From Maratus speciosus (Eukaryota > Arthropoda > Arachnida > Araneae > Salticidae): a stretch of DNA of 64,000 bases. Location: positions 187,397,377-187,461,376 of the forward strand of contig OZ010792.1 of assembly GCA_963932465.1 (NCBI GenBank). Direction: 5' to 3'. The translations under genes and the position numbers were made by a program. The notes beneath the pieces are model-generated. The model was given only the letters and a program-made list of their open reading frames with translations. It searched no databases and was not told the origin of the DNA. This document shows, piece after piece, positions 1 to 11,750 of the stretch (positions within the stretch are counted from its first letter, which is position 1; the number at the start of each line of letters is the position of its first letter).

Positions 1-540
1 TGAGCTAATCAAATGTTCTCCTCCTGTATTTAGAAAAATACCCCATAGATTCTTAAATAGGATGGAAAAAAAATATATTGATTTTACTGTCTAAAGATCC
101 TGTTTTTTTTTTTTTGTTGTTTTTTTTTTTGTTTTTTTTTGTTGTTGTTTTGTTTTTTAATACTCTACAATGAACTATGTTCATAATATTGTATTTTTTA
201 AAATATATCATACTTTATGTAATAGCTTTGTATATGAAATATATAAACTACACAGTAAGCAGCTTTCAATAAAATAACCAAAATACCATTTAAGCAATAT
301 TTTTCAGCACTTAGGCAGATAAAAAAAAAAAAAAAATACTTTCAAACATTTTTGTCTTAGATAATAAATGGTGCAATTTTTTTTTTTTTTTTTTTTCTCA
401 ACTACATAAAAAAAGTACCCAAATGAACTCTGGACTCTAGCTTAAATTTATCATCAAACATCTATCGTTTGAGCTACTTAGTCTTCAATAATAATAATTC
501 CTATCTGCAGAATAATTATACATACTTTCAGAGGAAAGCT
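1..540. other. AT-rich DNA with homopolymer tracts, no gene
   Basis: No coding signal is visible. The stretch holds several long T or A runs (around 108-148, 320-336 and 378-396), typical of low-complexity intergenic DNA. No transposon ends were recognised. Confidence 0.6.
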
Positions 541-840
541 CAGATCCTCACTTCAGTTTAAAAAAATTATGCATGCTGAACTTATTTTATGCAATTTTCT
601 TATCAAGAATGAGCTAATATTTCATCAAAAAGTTTGAAATACCTATTCTTTTCAAACTTTCAGATCCTCTGATCCTCACTTCTGAGTGAGGTTCCATTTC
701 CCCAGTTCAGTGGGGTCCAGTCCTCACTTCAGTTTAAGTTCAGCATGCATAATTTTTTTTTATTTTATGCAATTTTCTTATCAAGAATGAGCTGATATTT
801 GATAGAAAAGTTTGAAATATGTATTCTTTTAAATGTCTTT
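541..840. repeat. Direct duplication of ~120 bp, ~178 bp apart, with internal inversion
   Basis: Two copies (about 541-660 and 718-838) share the lead TCCTCACTTCAGTTT and the tail ATTTTATGCAATTTTCTTAT plus the following AAGAATGAGCT. Between lead and tail, a ~24-bp core is in opposite orientation in the two copies: copy 1 reads ATTATGCATGCTGAACTT and copy 2 reads AAGTTCAGCATGCATAAT. The ~55 bp between copies includes a small hairpin around CCTCACTT/AGTGAGG. From about 841 to 1140 I see only AT-rich DNA. Confidence 0.8.
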
Positions 841-1142
841 TTTTTCTGGTGAAACCATTTTTTATATACTGAGATTTTCTGCTTCAGTTCATTTATTTCT
901 GCAAAATTGTACTAAAGATACAACTAATAAATTGTTATAAAATTCTGAGTTTCACATTATTTATTTATTTATTACTACTGAAATAATTCTTAATACTTTT
1001 TTTTAATATATATTTATAAATAAAGAATCGAGTTGTTGTAAGCTTTTATGTATTTCCCTTGAGGCATTATATTAACTTTCTATGTAATGTTGAAAAGTTT
1101 CTAGTCCTTTTATAGCATCTGCGTATCTTAGAACTATTAGAA

Positions 1143-2235
1143 TCATCTTCAGCATTACTTTATTCATTCCCACTTTCATCTGGCATCAAATCACAAATGC
1201 CATCAATTGATAAAATTTGGCTCAGTATTATGTCTTTATCAACATTAACATATTCACAAAACGACTGTGTAAAGTCCAATTCTTTCTGCGCTATTTTTCT
1301 TTCATCTTCTTCGACCTCTGGTTCATACACTTCTGTTATCTCTCCATTTGAAAACCCAGCTTTTTAAAACAATTGGATTTACAGATTCCTACACAGATGT
1401 AATCATATGAATAGCTTCTAAAACATTCACCTTTTTCAGTTTTTCCAGATTTAAAAGCATTCACTTGACTAACCATTTTCTGAAAAGTTGCTTAAATACC
1501 TTAATTATGCTATAATCCATTAGTTGTAAAACTGCTGTAGAATTTGATGGAAGGTAATGCATTTAAATGTGATCTAATTTCACACCTTTGGAATGTGCAG
1601 TACATTTATCCACAAATAAATTAATCTTTTTTTTTCCCTTTCTCATTTTAGTGTCTAATTTCTTAAGATATTTTTCATAAATTGGAATTGTCATCTATTA
1701 CTTTATTGTTTTCATATATGCTTTATTGCTTTCATATATGCTTTATTGCTTTCATATTGACAAGGCAAGGATTTCTTTTTTTTTTTTTCCAATTACTAAA
1801 AATGGAACTTTTTCACTACCATTCACCTTTCTTCCTAGCAAAATTGTTAAATTCTCCTTACTCGATTTCCCTTCATAGCAATTTTCTCCTTTAAATATGA
1901 ATGTTTTATCAGGTAACAGGTTATAGAGTAGGCCACATTGACCCAAATGAAATGTATTTTTCTTTATAACCAGATATTAAACTTAATCGATTTCCATTCA
2001 TCTGCTTCTTCCATATTGACACTTTTACTTTCTTTATTTATAGATTTATAAATTAATTCAGCTCTGTTTTTTATCCTGTCAATCCAACAATCTTGTCAAA
2101 CTTTGCAATTTCTTCTTTTTTTTCTCTTAGCTTTTCAGTTATTGTGATGTTTAGTTTATCTTGTATAAACAGGAAATTTTTTAGTTATTGTAGTCTTTCT
2201 TGAACTTTTAAAAACACACAGATAAAACATTTTGT
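1143..2235 (-). pseudogene. Tigger/pogo-family (CENP-B-like) transposase, decayed
   Basis: Read on the minus strand, scattered frames give recognisable blocks of a Tigger-type DDE transposase in the right order. There is an HTH/linker-like part (about 2140-1990, IYKSINKESKSVNMEE), then the catalytic-core block with NLLPDKTFIF and SKENLTILLG (1946-1752). Next come INLFVDKCTAHSKGVKLDHI (about 1640-1570), corresponding to the second-Asp block, and a C-terminal ...KAGFSNGEITEVYEPEVEE stretch (about 1360-1290). The family cuts and pastes DNA at TA targets. Several frameshifts and stops break it, and the expected first catalytic block (ADETGL-like) reads GQCGLL, so the first Asp is gone. No matching terminal inverted repeats were found immediately around it. 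The family call is secure by motif order; exact ends are not. Confidence 0.72.
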
Positions 2236-2351
2236 TTTTGCTACCGAACACCTGTACTACATGAAATATGGTAAATTGAAATAAAAATACAGTAGAACCT
2301 CTTTTATCCGAAACTCTTTTAACTGAAATTCTCGGTTAACCAAAATCCATT

Positions 2352-3397
2352 TTTAAATATTTTTTTAGCCTCCGGTACAGTATGATATTTCTTTCTCCCA
2401 GCTTATTTTGTGTCCAAAAAATAACGTTACCTTACAGAAGCTAGCCGTAAAACAAAGCATTGTGATTAAATACTCTTTAGCAATTTTTTTTAACTTCTAA
2501 GCATCGCACATTTTCAATTTTTATACCGTCGTATTGGAAAAAAAAAAGTTCTTTTAAATGCATTTTGTTTGAAAACTATCTTCATTTATTTTTTAAATAT
2601 TAATTTTTTTGTAGTTTTTGGAGCCATTTGCTTAATATTGGCAACGGAAGTACACCATTTCTGTAGAAAGTAAAGGAAAAATAGTTTTAAAATAGTAATT
2701 ATATATTTTTGTTGCCATTTTCTCACAACAACTGAAAGAAAATGTAATTAAAATATGTGCTATTTTGAAAAAAATATAAACGAATGATTTCTGTTAAAAC
2801 AATGGAGCTATTATATACTAATATTTAATTGTAAGTATCTATGAATCGTTAGATAGCTGTTTTTTCGATTTTCTTGAATGACGGAATCTTTTTGCTGCAT
2901 TTGTGCATTATTTCGCGATAGTGATGTGCTATGCATGCTTTACTGTAGATGTTTAAGAGTAGATCATAAATGTGGAATTCTTAAGCGGATGCGAATGACG
3001 TCATTTTACATAAAATAAAACATGTGCTTTAAGTCTTAAAATTGAAATATGTTTTGTACTGCAGTAGAGTCCCGCTTAACCGAGTTATTTTCTTTTGATG
3101 GACTGATGGCTTCTATTATTATGAAACAGCTATTATAAATGAAGTGTTAGGTGAAGATGAAAGAGCAGCCATAAAAAAAAATTATGGCCATTTTTTCTTC
3201 CCCATTCCGACCAGAAAATCGGAGTTCTAACTTTTTATGGCTGCTCTTTCATCTTAACCTAACACTTTATTTATAATGGCTGTTTCATAATAATAGAAGC
3301 CATCAATCCATCAGAAGAAAATGAAGTAATGGAAATGCCGGGGACGACACTAAATTCTGAAAAAGCAGAATTCCTGTTCTCTAGTTTTTTTTTCCCT
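2352..3397 (+). repeat. Interspersed repeat family X, copy 1, inserted in the pogo MITE
   Basis: It matches 34475-35575 in reverse orientation over about 1 kb. Shared blocks include AGAAAATGGCAACAAA (reverse complement near 2705), CTTTACTTTCTACAGAAATGG, and a GCAGAATTCCTG end near 3367-3385. Family identity is unknown and no coding capacity is visible. It carries an extra palindrome (3086-3326) that the other copy lacks. Confidence 0.7.
3086..3326. repeat. Imperfect palindrome, ~90-bp arms
   Basis: The arms 3086-3175 and 3235-3326 are near-perfect reverse complements (GAAACAGCTATTATAAATGA against TTTATAATGGCTGTTTC). The spacer is about 60 bp. A pogo-like terminal motif, CAGTAGAGTCCCGCTTAACC, lies just left at 3063. 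It is likely the core of a small foldback element absent from the related copy near 34.9 kb. Confidence 0.75.
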
Positions 3398-3960
3398 TTT
3401 ATCACATTCCTTGTGTGCAAATCCATTTAGAAAGCTTTTTTATTTTCCTACAACCACATACTTGTGTTCAAATCCATTTTGAAAGTTTTTTTTACTGTCA
3501 TATTCCTTGTTTGCAAGCGGTCCTTTCCGAACTACGAGAATATATAAATATTTTCGATCCCCTTTCTTAGAGTTCCTTTGAATTTATCTTGAGCTCCAAT
3601 AAGTTGCGGGGTGGAACAAAGGAAATGAATAAATGATCAATTCTGAAGTTTTGAATGTTTTGCAAAAGATTTGGCATGGCTGGAGCAGCAGAAAGACTGT
3701 GAACTAATAATATTAAAAAAATCCGTAATAGTGTTTCAAGGCAAAGGCAATCGAAACTGCAACAAACAAAACATTTTTTCAAACCCTTGTGATATATGTA
3801 AAAGGTACTTCATTTCAAAATTAAGGTTCAGGTAATTTATTCTTGTTTCTATTTATCTATTGCTTTATTTTTATTAAGGACTTGAAATATTGCATACATT
3901 TCTCCTTCATCTTAAAATTGAAGCATTCTTGATTATCCGAAAGAGGGTTGTCATGATGAA

Positions 3961-4454
3961 TTATGACATTTTTTCTTAATTCCTTAATTAAAATCATTAC
4001 AATTTTATTTTGGGAATTTTTATTATAAATCCATTAATTATTCTTTAAATTTAAATAATTAAGCTTCAATTACGTTAATAGTTTACTCAATTCACCTAAA
4101 AAATCTCAAATTTAATTTTGTAAATCAATTTGTATAAATTTCGGAATTTATTTAGGATCGTTTTTCTTATAAAAACAACCTTAAATGTCAGTATTAATGT
4201 AATTTAATTTATTCCTTAACTTTCTTTTAAAACACAATGCATTATTTAATTTATAGTTATGATTACGCTAAAAGTTCGTTAGCTCCAGAGTACATCATAA
4301 CAGATTTGCAACGGTTTTCTCACTACTTTAAAGGAAGAAATAATATTCAAAAATTTATTTTATCCTTAAAATCCTTCTAAAAATAAAAGTCAGTATTTTA
4401 GCATCTGTTTCTTAAACTTAACAGTTATCTTATTGAACGCAAGTGTAAACTTTA
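3961..4454. other. AT-rich DNA, nothing recognised
   Basis: Highly A/T-rich sequence without a gene-like open frame or identifiable repeat end. I see nothing else in it. Confidence 0.5.
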
Positions 4455-4790
4455 ATTTACGCGTACGTTTTTTTCTGTTTTCAAAACAAAAATTTGAATT
4501 TGCCTGGCCATTTTGAATAGAAGACTCATCGTTTCATTTTCCCCTTCCCTTTCGGAAGAGACGCGCACAGGTTTCCCGTGGACGCTTCGCTTGGTGCGAT
4601 TTCGGATTTTGCCGTGCCTGCATTCGGAGCCATTTAGCGCTAGGATGGTGCAGGCATTGCACATGTCCGAGAGAGCGCCAGATAGCGATTTTAGTTATTG
4701 GTTTGGTGACCATTTGCGTTTTTGGGGAGATAAAGTTTCGCGCTGAAATTGGCAGTTGGGTGCTGCCAAGTCACGTCTGAAGGACGTATT
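4455..4790. other. CpG-richer island; possible promoter or first exon
   Basis: This ~330-bp stretch stands out from its AT-rich surroundings. It contains more than twenty CpGs (for example in GACGCGCACAG, AGCGCTAGGATGG and GAGAGAGCGCCAGATAGCGA). A 77-codon open frame runs 4513-4746 on the plus strand, with an overlapping minus frame at 4452-4664. Neither protein shows a domain, signal peptide or repeat I recognise, and I see no clear splice donor at its end. It could be a 5' exon, a promoter region, or part of an old GC-rich TE. A small hairpin GGCAG...CTGCC lies at about 4751-4769. Confidence 0.35.
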
Positions 4791-5669
4791 TTTTTTCCAT
4801 CTTTTATTTAATACATCTTAAAGATGTATTCTTCAAAGTGGCTTAATGTCACAAATTCTTTTTTTAATTTTTTAATCTTTCCCCAATCGTCATTTTGTTT
4901 TTATTTAATTTTATTTTAAAAGGAAAATCTTTCTTTTTTTAAATTAGAGTACTCATCAGGATAAAACGATTAAATTTATATTGTCCTTTTGTTTTCTAGT
5001 TATCCATAACATTAAATTTTCTGGTTTTCTTCACTACCTTTAAATTTTATTCCTTAAAATAAAAAATTTGGTTTAACAACCTATTTCTTGTTTTTCTTTC
5101 TTTCATTTCTTAATTTCAATTTTATTGCTGTATATATTTTTTAAATACATTGTTAGAAAGAGAAAGGTACTCTAAACAAGTGGGTATATATATATATATA
5201 TATTTTTTGTAATTTTGTCCTGGAAGCAGATGCAACAGTTTATAATTGCAGAAAAACAGAAAGCTTAAAATCTGGCATGAATCAAGGTCTAGTAAAAAAG
5301 TTTTTTGAAATAATAATTTTAATTAATTTTTTGAATATTATTTTTTTAAAACTAAAAATACCATTTTAACCAGGAAAATAAAGCAAAAATTTCTGTCTTT
5401 TTGTAGCTGTATTGGAGAACTGACATATGCAACTTTAAAATGCAGAAAAAATTGAAAGCTTTGCTTTCATCTTCTTGAAGAAAGGAAGCTAGTCAATTAG
5501 CAATGTTCGTTATGGATTTTAATTAATACCTTTGGATAATTATTAAAAAAAAAAGTAAAAAATTGGCTTTGAGGTGCATAACTTTAGACTTCATACTGCA
5601 GAATCTTGCAGATCTGTGTGCAGCAGCCTCTTCAGAACACAATACAGAAACAACAGAGAGACACATCTA
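4791..5669. other. AT-rich DNA with a short (TA)n microsatellite
   Basis: A (TA)n tract lies near 5184-5203. The rest is AT-rich without coding signal or recognised repeat ends. Confidence 0.5.
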
Positions 5670-6240
5670 TTATATATATAAAATCCAAACGGAAATTTCG
5701 TTCCGAACATCTATATTTCGAGTTCTACTGCATGGATTTTGACGGAACTTACACTGTTAGATAGATATCGTTTCATGGAAGGTTTTAAGCTATAACACAT
5801 CATTCTACGTAGATTAGTTATAGAATTATGATGAAAAGTTCTGTTATTTTGGGCGAGAGGGTTACCATTATTTTATCGGAGATGAACTTTGTTGATAAAT
5901 GAATTGAAATGGCTGTACATCTCGGAAAAAACTGTTACAAATTTTATTTAAAAGAAGAAAGAAGAAAAAAAAGGAGAGAATAAAAAACAGTTTTAACGAG
6001 TGGTAATATTATAAAACGAAAATATCGAATTTAAACATGAAAGGAAATGCTCCTAATGCTTAAAAATTTATTCAATATGAAAGATTGTAGTTTTAAACTA
6101 TATTTGGCAATTTATATCTTGCGTCAGGTTAAGAAAAATTCATCAGAAAATTTGATAAGATAATATCTGAGTGACAATTATGATTTTTTTTAATTTACTT
6201 TTTATTTTTATTTATCTCATCTATCTTGTGACTTGCAGAA
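5670..6240 (+). mobile_element. Helitron-like repeat family 1, copy 1 (fragment)
   Basis: After a short TA run it begins AAATCCAAACGGAAATTTCG and continues with GGATTTTGACGGAACTT, CTGTTAG and TTCTACGTAGATTAG. The same motifs open the copies near 6547 and 8880. Only the 5' part is recognisable. Assignment to Helitron rests on the related copy ending at 9934. Confidence 0.5.
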
Positions 6241-6437
6241 GAAACTAGCAGATGTAATTATAAAAATAACGTTTACTTGTGTGTTATATATTGTATGTTT
6301 AATTACGATTTCATTTTATCGAAAATTTTTTTTATTTTAAGCCAAAAATGCATGAGCATGTCATCGGTTTGAGCGACGTTTACAATATTGGTTATTTCTC
6401 AAGTAGACGACTGCATTTTTGGAAAAATCTAATTCTA

Positions 6438-6546
<109 letters not shown>

Positions 6547-8100
6547 AATTCAAATGGAAATTTCATTCCGGCTGCTTAGAACTCGAATTCTGCTGATTTT
6601 ACGCTGTTAAATAAGTAATTTTTCAGGGTAGGTTTTAGTGCATAATACGTCATTCTACGTTGCTTGGTGTTGAATTATGTTCTTTAATGATATGAACCTG
6701 ATAATGAAAAATTAGCCTTTTTAAAAGATTCTGCCAAATGTATTTCTATGGAACTTGGACTGTTAATTAGATAATTTTCCAGGGAAGGTTTAAGTATATG
6801 ACATGTCCTTCTACATTGCTCAGCCATACCGTTTTGGGAAAAATTCTGTAATGTGGTGAACTGAATTATCACAATAGCCTTTTTAAAAGGTTATAATAAG
6901 CGGTTTTTGATAGAATTTCAACTGTTAGTTTGGTAATTTTCCAGAGATACTTTTAGTATATAATATATTGTTAGACACTGTTTAGTTATAGAGCAATGGG
7001 GTAAAGTCTGTAATTTTCCAATATAGGGCCCCTTGCGATGTGGAAGAAATGGGTTTGGCGAGAGAAGGAAAGTTTTCATGCATATTTTCCGCTTAATAAC
7101 TATATAATTTATTTACTATAAAGAAGACATTTATCTCTTTTTTATATAACAACAGAAGTAAATTGTATATAAATAACAAAAATATGAATATTGATAAATA
7201 AAAAGTTTATATATAGGAATATATATTTTAAAAAGCTTAAAGTTCATTTTATTTGTTTTCATAGCTGTTCATATCATTTGGCCACAAATATCACTTTCTG
7301 AAGCCCGAATTGTGCCAAGCTTTATAACATCTAACAGCACCCATTGATCTTAAAATCAGGAATAGTTTGTAAAGCATGCATTAAATAAGGAGATAAATTA
7401 CGTAATCGAGTCCACAGACAATTGACATATTTGGTACCGATAAGTTACATAATTGAGTCTACAGACAATTGTTGTATGTTACCGGGCGTGGTTTGACGCA
7501 CAATTAACTTAGGAAAAGCTTTAAATTGATTCTGTGTTTTTAAAGCGGACCTATTCTATAAACGAATTAACACAGAATTGGCGTAATTTGAAAGAAAGTT
7601 TTTTGGAGAACTTTTGCTACTTTTACGTTATATGAACACCATACCAAAATGTATGCTATTGCGCCATTTATTTCAATCCTAAACGTGCAAAGATTTTTTG
7701 GTGCTTTTCCAGAATAGGGATCTTGGTGAAACAGAGAAAATAGCCTTGGTGGAGAAGGAAATTTGGAAACATATTTTCTGGCAACCTATTCGCTGTTTCA
7801 TTTCATATTCACAAGCATTTTTTTTTTGTGTTTATACAATTTATTTTACATAAAGATGCTATTTATCTAATTTTATATAGAAACAGAAGTAATTTTTATG
7901 TAAGAAACATTAATAATATACATACATAAACAAACAAAAAATTTCATCAAGTTTGTTTTCTTAACTGTTTATGTCAAGTGGCAAAAAATGTCACTTTTTG
8001 ATGCCTGAATTGCGGCAAGCTGTTTTAAAAGAACGCCAAGTCGCCTATAGGGGGAAAAATATGGAATTTAATTGCAATCTGTGCCAAACATTGTGGCTTG
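6547..8100 (+). mobile_element. Helitron-like repeat family 1, copy 2, with internal ~680-bp duplication
   Basis: It opens like the other copies (GGAAATTTCATTCCGGCTGC). Two or more ~165-bp submotifs follow, with TTCTACGTTGCTTGG near 6650 and TTCTACATTGCTCAG near 6808. The tract 7020-7350 is repeated in diverged form at 7700-8060: both have a GAGAAGGAAA...CATATTTTC block, an AACAGAAGTAA block, and a TCAC-TTT-TGA-GCC-GAATTG block. I see no protein domain. The frame at 7971-8258 runs into the poly-A tract and is not credible. Confidence 0.5.
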
Positions 8101-8155
8101 CTATTTATCAAACGCGAATTTCTTTTCGCTTTAATTATTATTTAATCGTAACACT

Positions 8156-8158
<3 letters not shown>

Positions 8159-8190
<32 letters not shown>
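8159..8190. repeat. Poly-A tract, ~32 bp
   Basis: Uninterrupted A run directly left of the MITE at 8196. Confidence 0.95.
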
Positions 8191-8192
<2 letters not shown>

Positions 8193-8195
8193 ATT

Positions 8196-8491
8196 GTACT
8201 ACTTATAGTTATCCCGTCGACCAATTTCACCAAATTGTATAAGTCGCCAAACCACTAGCCAAATTAAACAAATTGACAGAATTTTGATTTTAAATAACGA
8301 AAGAACATATAAATTAGTATAAAATCAATAAAAATACAAATAAAACGCCGAAATAAAAATCACTTGATGATGTAAAAACGCGTAACTTGCTTAAAGTGTA
8401 AGTGAATGTGACATTTACGATCAAACATTATTGGCATTTAATCTTATAGTTTGGCGATAGATTTTTGGTCGACGGGATAAGTAAGTAGTAC
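8196..8491. mobile_element. MITE with ~27-bp terminal inverted repeats (family not assigned)
   Basis: The left end GTACTACTTATAGTTATCCC plus GTCGACCAA is mirrored at the right end by TTGGTCGACGGGATAAGTAA then GTAGTAC. Inner inverted motifs (GTCGCCAAAC / GTTTGGCGAT) strengthen the hairpin. Length is 296 bp and it has no coding capacity. A clean target duplication could not be fixed because the left flank is A/T-rich. From 8492 to about 8840 nothing is recognised. Confidence 0.75.
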
Positions 8492-8844
8492 CAAAAATTT
8501 TAGTTTTCTATTTTTTGAAATTGAAAGTATTTTTTATTATTAAGTAAAATTAAGTTATAACTTCATTTTTCGCTGATTAAAAACTGGAAATGTTTACTGC
8601 AGTGCTAAGAGATGCTTAAAATTTCATGTGCGTAGTTTAAATGGCGATTTTGAAAAAAAAATATATAATATCGGAACCCACACCAAATTGGCTTATTTTA
8701 CCGAGAATGTTTTGTATAAAATGAAGTATATTTGTTGTAGACATAATCGTAAATCTCAATACTGGCTGATTGAAAAGTCTTTAAAATTATTCAGCAGTGA
8801 CAACGAGAGATAACTTGCAGTTTTTAAATTTTAAGAATCAATAT

Positions 8845-9934
8845 TCTTATCTATCTATCTATCTATCTACTTCTGCTATATATACGAGAGTAAAATGGAA
8901 ATGGGAAATTCGTCCCGGCTGCATATAACTTGAGCTCAACTGAATGGATTTTGATGAGAATCGAAATAATAGTCAGATAATTTTTTAGGGAAGAATTTAT
9001 CATATAACATATCTTTCTACATTGCTTATACATAGAATTATGTTTTAAAGTTATATAATCAGATGAACCCGATCATGAAAGATTAGTCTTTTTAAAAGAT
9101 TCAGCCGAATTGATTTCGATTGAATTTTCACTGTTAGTTAGATAATTTTTCAGGCAGGGTTTTAGTATATACTATACCCTTCTGCATTGCTTAGTAATAG
9201 AGATGTGGTTTAAAGTTCTGTAATCAGTTGGACCTCATTATGAAAGTTTAGCATTTTTAAAAAGTTCTACAGAACGGATTTTGATAGGAATTCCATTGTT
9301 AGTTAGATGCCTATTAAGATATAGTTTTAGTATTCTGTATATTGTTCTACGTTGCTTAGTCATAAAGTAATGGTGGAAAGTTCCATAATCACGTGAAACC
9401 GATTATGAAAGATTAGACTTTTCAAAAAATTTTAAATGGCGGATATTGACAATACTTGCTTTGTTGATTAGACAATGTTTGGGGAGGTTTTAGTTTGTTG
9501 CGTATCATTCTACGTTGCTTAGTTATATAATTATGGATGAAAATTCTCCAATTAGATGGATCCCGCAATATGAAAGATCAGCCTTTAAAAAAAGTTTTAC
9601 TGGATGGATTTTGTCAGTTTGTTTGCTTGCATTATTAGTTAAATAATTTGTCAGGGTTTGTCTTATTATATTGCATATTGTACTATCTTTCTTTACCAAA
9701 TCCTACTGTGATTGATCAACTAAAAGGGTTAAGACCTTAATAGCTGAAAATTTTTCTGCACATTAGAAAATATAACAGTGCAATTGCATTCATATATTTT
9801 TCAGCAGTGCGAAAGGACATTCTAGGTAAGGTTCCATACTGCTTTAAATCACAGTGTCAAATTCACTGATACATTTTGTTTGATTCAAGTTTCATTTGGA
9901 TAAACAGACCAGCGTAGCGGGCGTAGCCTGCTAG
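8845..9934 (+). mobile_element. Helitron-like element, family 1, copy 3
   Basis: It begins after (ATCT)n with TATATATACGAGAGTAAAATGG. It ends with AGCGTAGCGGGCGTAGCCTG followed by CTAG and a flanking T. GCGGGC-GTA-GCCTGC can form a 6-bp hairpin (one G-T pair) against the CTAG terminus, which is the layout expected of Helitron 3' ends. The body is a tandem array of ~165-170-bp units: the marker TTCTACRTTGCTTAG recurs near 9006, 9178, 9345 and 9507. It has no coding capacity, so it would be non-autonomous. Confidence 0.55.
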
Positions 9935-10404
9935 TAAAAACATACACACACTCTTTGTCATAATAGATTTTCCTAGTTGTATTATTTTTAAAATGTACAA
10001 AATATATTAAATAATTAAAAAATGTGAAATTATAATTTTTTAAATAAGTATAAAAGTAAAAATATTTTTTTAAAACCCAATTTTAGTAAATTCAATGCTT
10101 ACTTAAAAATTACACATAATTTCATGACTGAAATTTGGATTGTTCCAAAAAATTTTCATTTCAATACATTAATTTCGTGTGGGCTACAGTTATGGGAAAA
10201 TTGCATTTGGTAGAAAGTGTGACCTAGTGAATTTATTAAAAAATTTCTAATTTTTGCTTTATTTCTTTTTTAAGATTTGGCAACAGGAAAAAAACAAACT
10301 ATCTATTCATGATTTCTCATTTTATAATCATAATTAAAATAAAATTTTTAATTGTTAAATGTGTATTTTAAAAAAAAATTGCTCTTTAATTTTTATTTTC
10401 TAAA
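9935..10404. other. AT-rich DNA, nothing recognised
   Basis: No open frame, inverted ends or tandem array visible. Confidence 0.5.
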
Positions 10405-11750
10405 CTAGTAGGGGGCTCGGCCCCTTACGAGCTACGCTTGCCAACCCCCATTCAGACACCGCAGTTTCTAAAAGCACGCTAATTTGATCGGCTGTAAAAA
10501 GATTTTGAAAGATTGAATTATAATTTAAAAAACAGTGGCGATCTCCCTATAAACGGGTTTCTATTCATTTCTCTTTGATTGGAGAATTTTAAGGAAAAAT
10601 CAGCTGCTGTTAAAAGATACTATGGCTGTTTTCCTCTTTGGTTAAATAAAATCAGTTAAACATTTCAAGATAAGCTATTATAAAATGAATTAAGTAAACA
10701 GAGTCTTTGTCTCCCGGTATTTTTTAACAAAGCGAAAAGAAGGTTCTTTTAAATAAGACATTTTAAGCGGGCTCTCATGTCAAGCACACAAGTCGTATGT
10801 TTGATGTTCAATAAATAAATAAATGAAAGACATTTTAAATGTATCGTTTTTAATCTCATGCAATTTTCACCAAACTTTTATTTCTCTTTTTAATATTCAC
10901 ATGAAAATACTTTTGTTAGAAATGAAATATTATTTGCGCTGTCCCAACAAAAATAATTGAAAAGTTCATCTCGAAATATCAAATAAATGTCTCGCGCAAT
11001 TTTTAAATTTAAACTGTTTTGCAATATTATTTTTTGTTCATTTTACGTAATAAGTGTAATGTGATGTAATTTCTCCTATTTAAGATTTCTAACGCATGTT
11101 AATGAATTTATTTTTTTACAATACCCTTTCTCTGTTAAAATTCACGTGTAAATATAGTTTTTATGAAGTAATTTTCAATAAGTTCCTGCTTTTTATACGT
11201 AATTATTTAATTCTAATTTGAAAGTTTTTTTTCCTGTTTATAATAGTCACATGTAAATAAATTTTTAATTTGAAGCAAAAATTATTGTTTGCGCTGTTTA
11301 TACAGTTGGCAACAGGTTAAATTAGTACAATTTTCTAAAATAAGTAAAAAATATCTCTCGAAATGCTAAAAATTTGAATTTAAAATAGAAATAAAAGCTC
11401 AAAAAATGAGTCACATTAAAAAAATAAATGCATTCTGCACACCGGGAAATTATAATGTATAAAATGATCTAAAAATGATTAAATTCCGATGTATAGTTTT
11501 TGCTCCTATAAAACTTTTTTAAAGGATCGACTTTGTCCAACTTTAGCATTAAATATCTCTTAAAATAATTCTTCGATTTGAAAACTATCTGCATCAGCGT
11601 GTTTATCAAACATTTCTCTATAATACCGCCGATTTTCATATTTTTGTATGCAATATTTTTCTTAATATTAACGGAGAAAGACCTCCGGTCACAAAAAATT
11701 CAAAACTGGTGGTGGCGGCGGTGACAGTGTAAGTTACTTTTTTTTTTGGA
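10405..11750 (-). mobile_element. Helitron-like element, family 2, copy 1
   Basis: On the minus strand the element ends in GGGGCCGAGCCCC (a 5-bp-stem hairpin) followed within a few bases by CTAG and a host T, as in Helitron 3' ends. The first ~200 bp and last ~150 bp of the plus-strand tract match 12497-13625 (CATTCAGACACCRCAG near the edge; AATTTTCATATTTTTRTATGC near the other end). The interior repeats itself about every 270 bp (TTTCTCTTTTTAATATT-type blocks). It has no coding capacity. Confidence 0.5.

Larger units (their letters stand above)
2290..3960. mobile_element. pogo/Tigger-type MITE, copy 1 (interrupted, right end decayed)
   Basis: The left end CAGTAGAACCTCTTTTATCC after a TA matches, in reverse orientation, the end of the intact copy at 14266-14891. 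Homology resumes at about 3398-3940 (shared AAGCGGTCCTTTCCGAAC and the frame MKKCFVCCSFDCLCLE on the minus strand). The right end is only partly preserved near 3930 (GATTATCCGAAA). About 1 kb of another repeat (2352-3397) lies inside it. The short ORF at 3567-3782 belongs to this repeat and has no identifiable product. Confidence 0.7.

Noticed and set aside
2290..2320. Right terminal repeat of the Tigger transposase element at 1143-2235
   Set aside because: The end points rightwards and matches the left end of the MITE seen intact at 14266-14891, so it belongs to the neighbouring element.
3567..3782. 71-codon ORF shared with 14464-14670 as a conserved gene
   Set aside because: Both lie inside copies of the same MITE, so the similarity reflects the repeat; no domain and no sign of coding constraint by eye.
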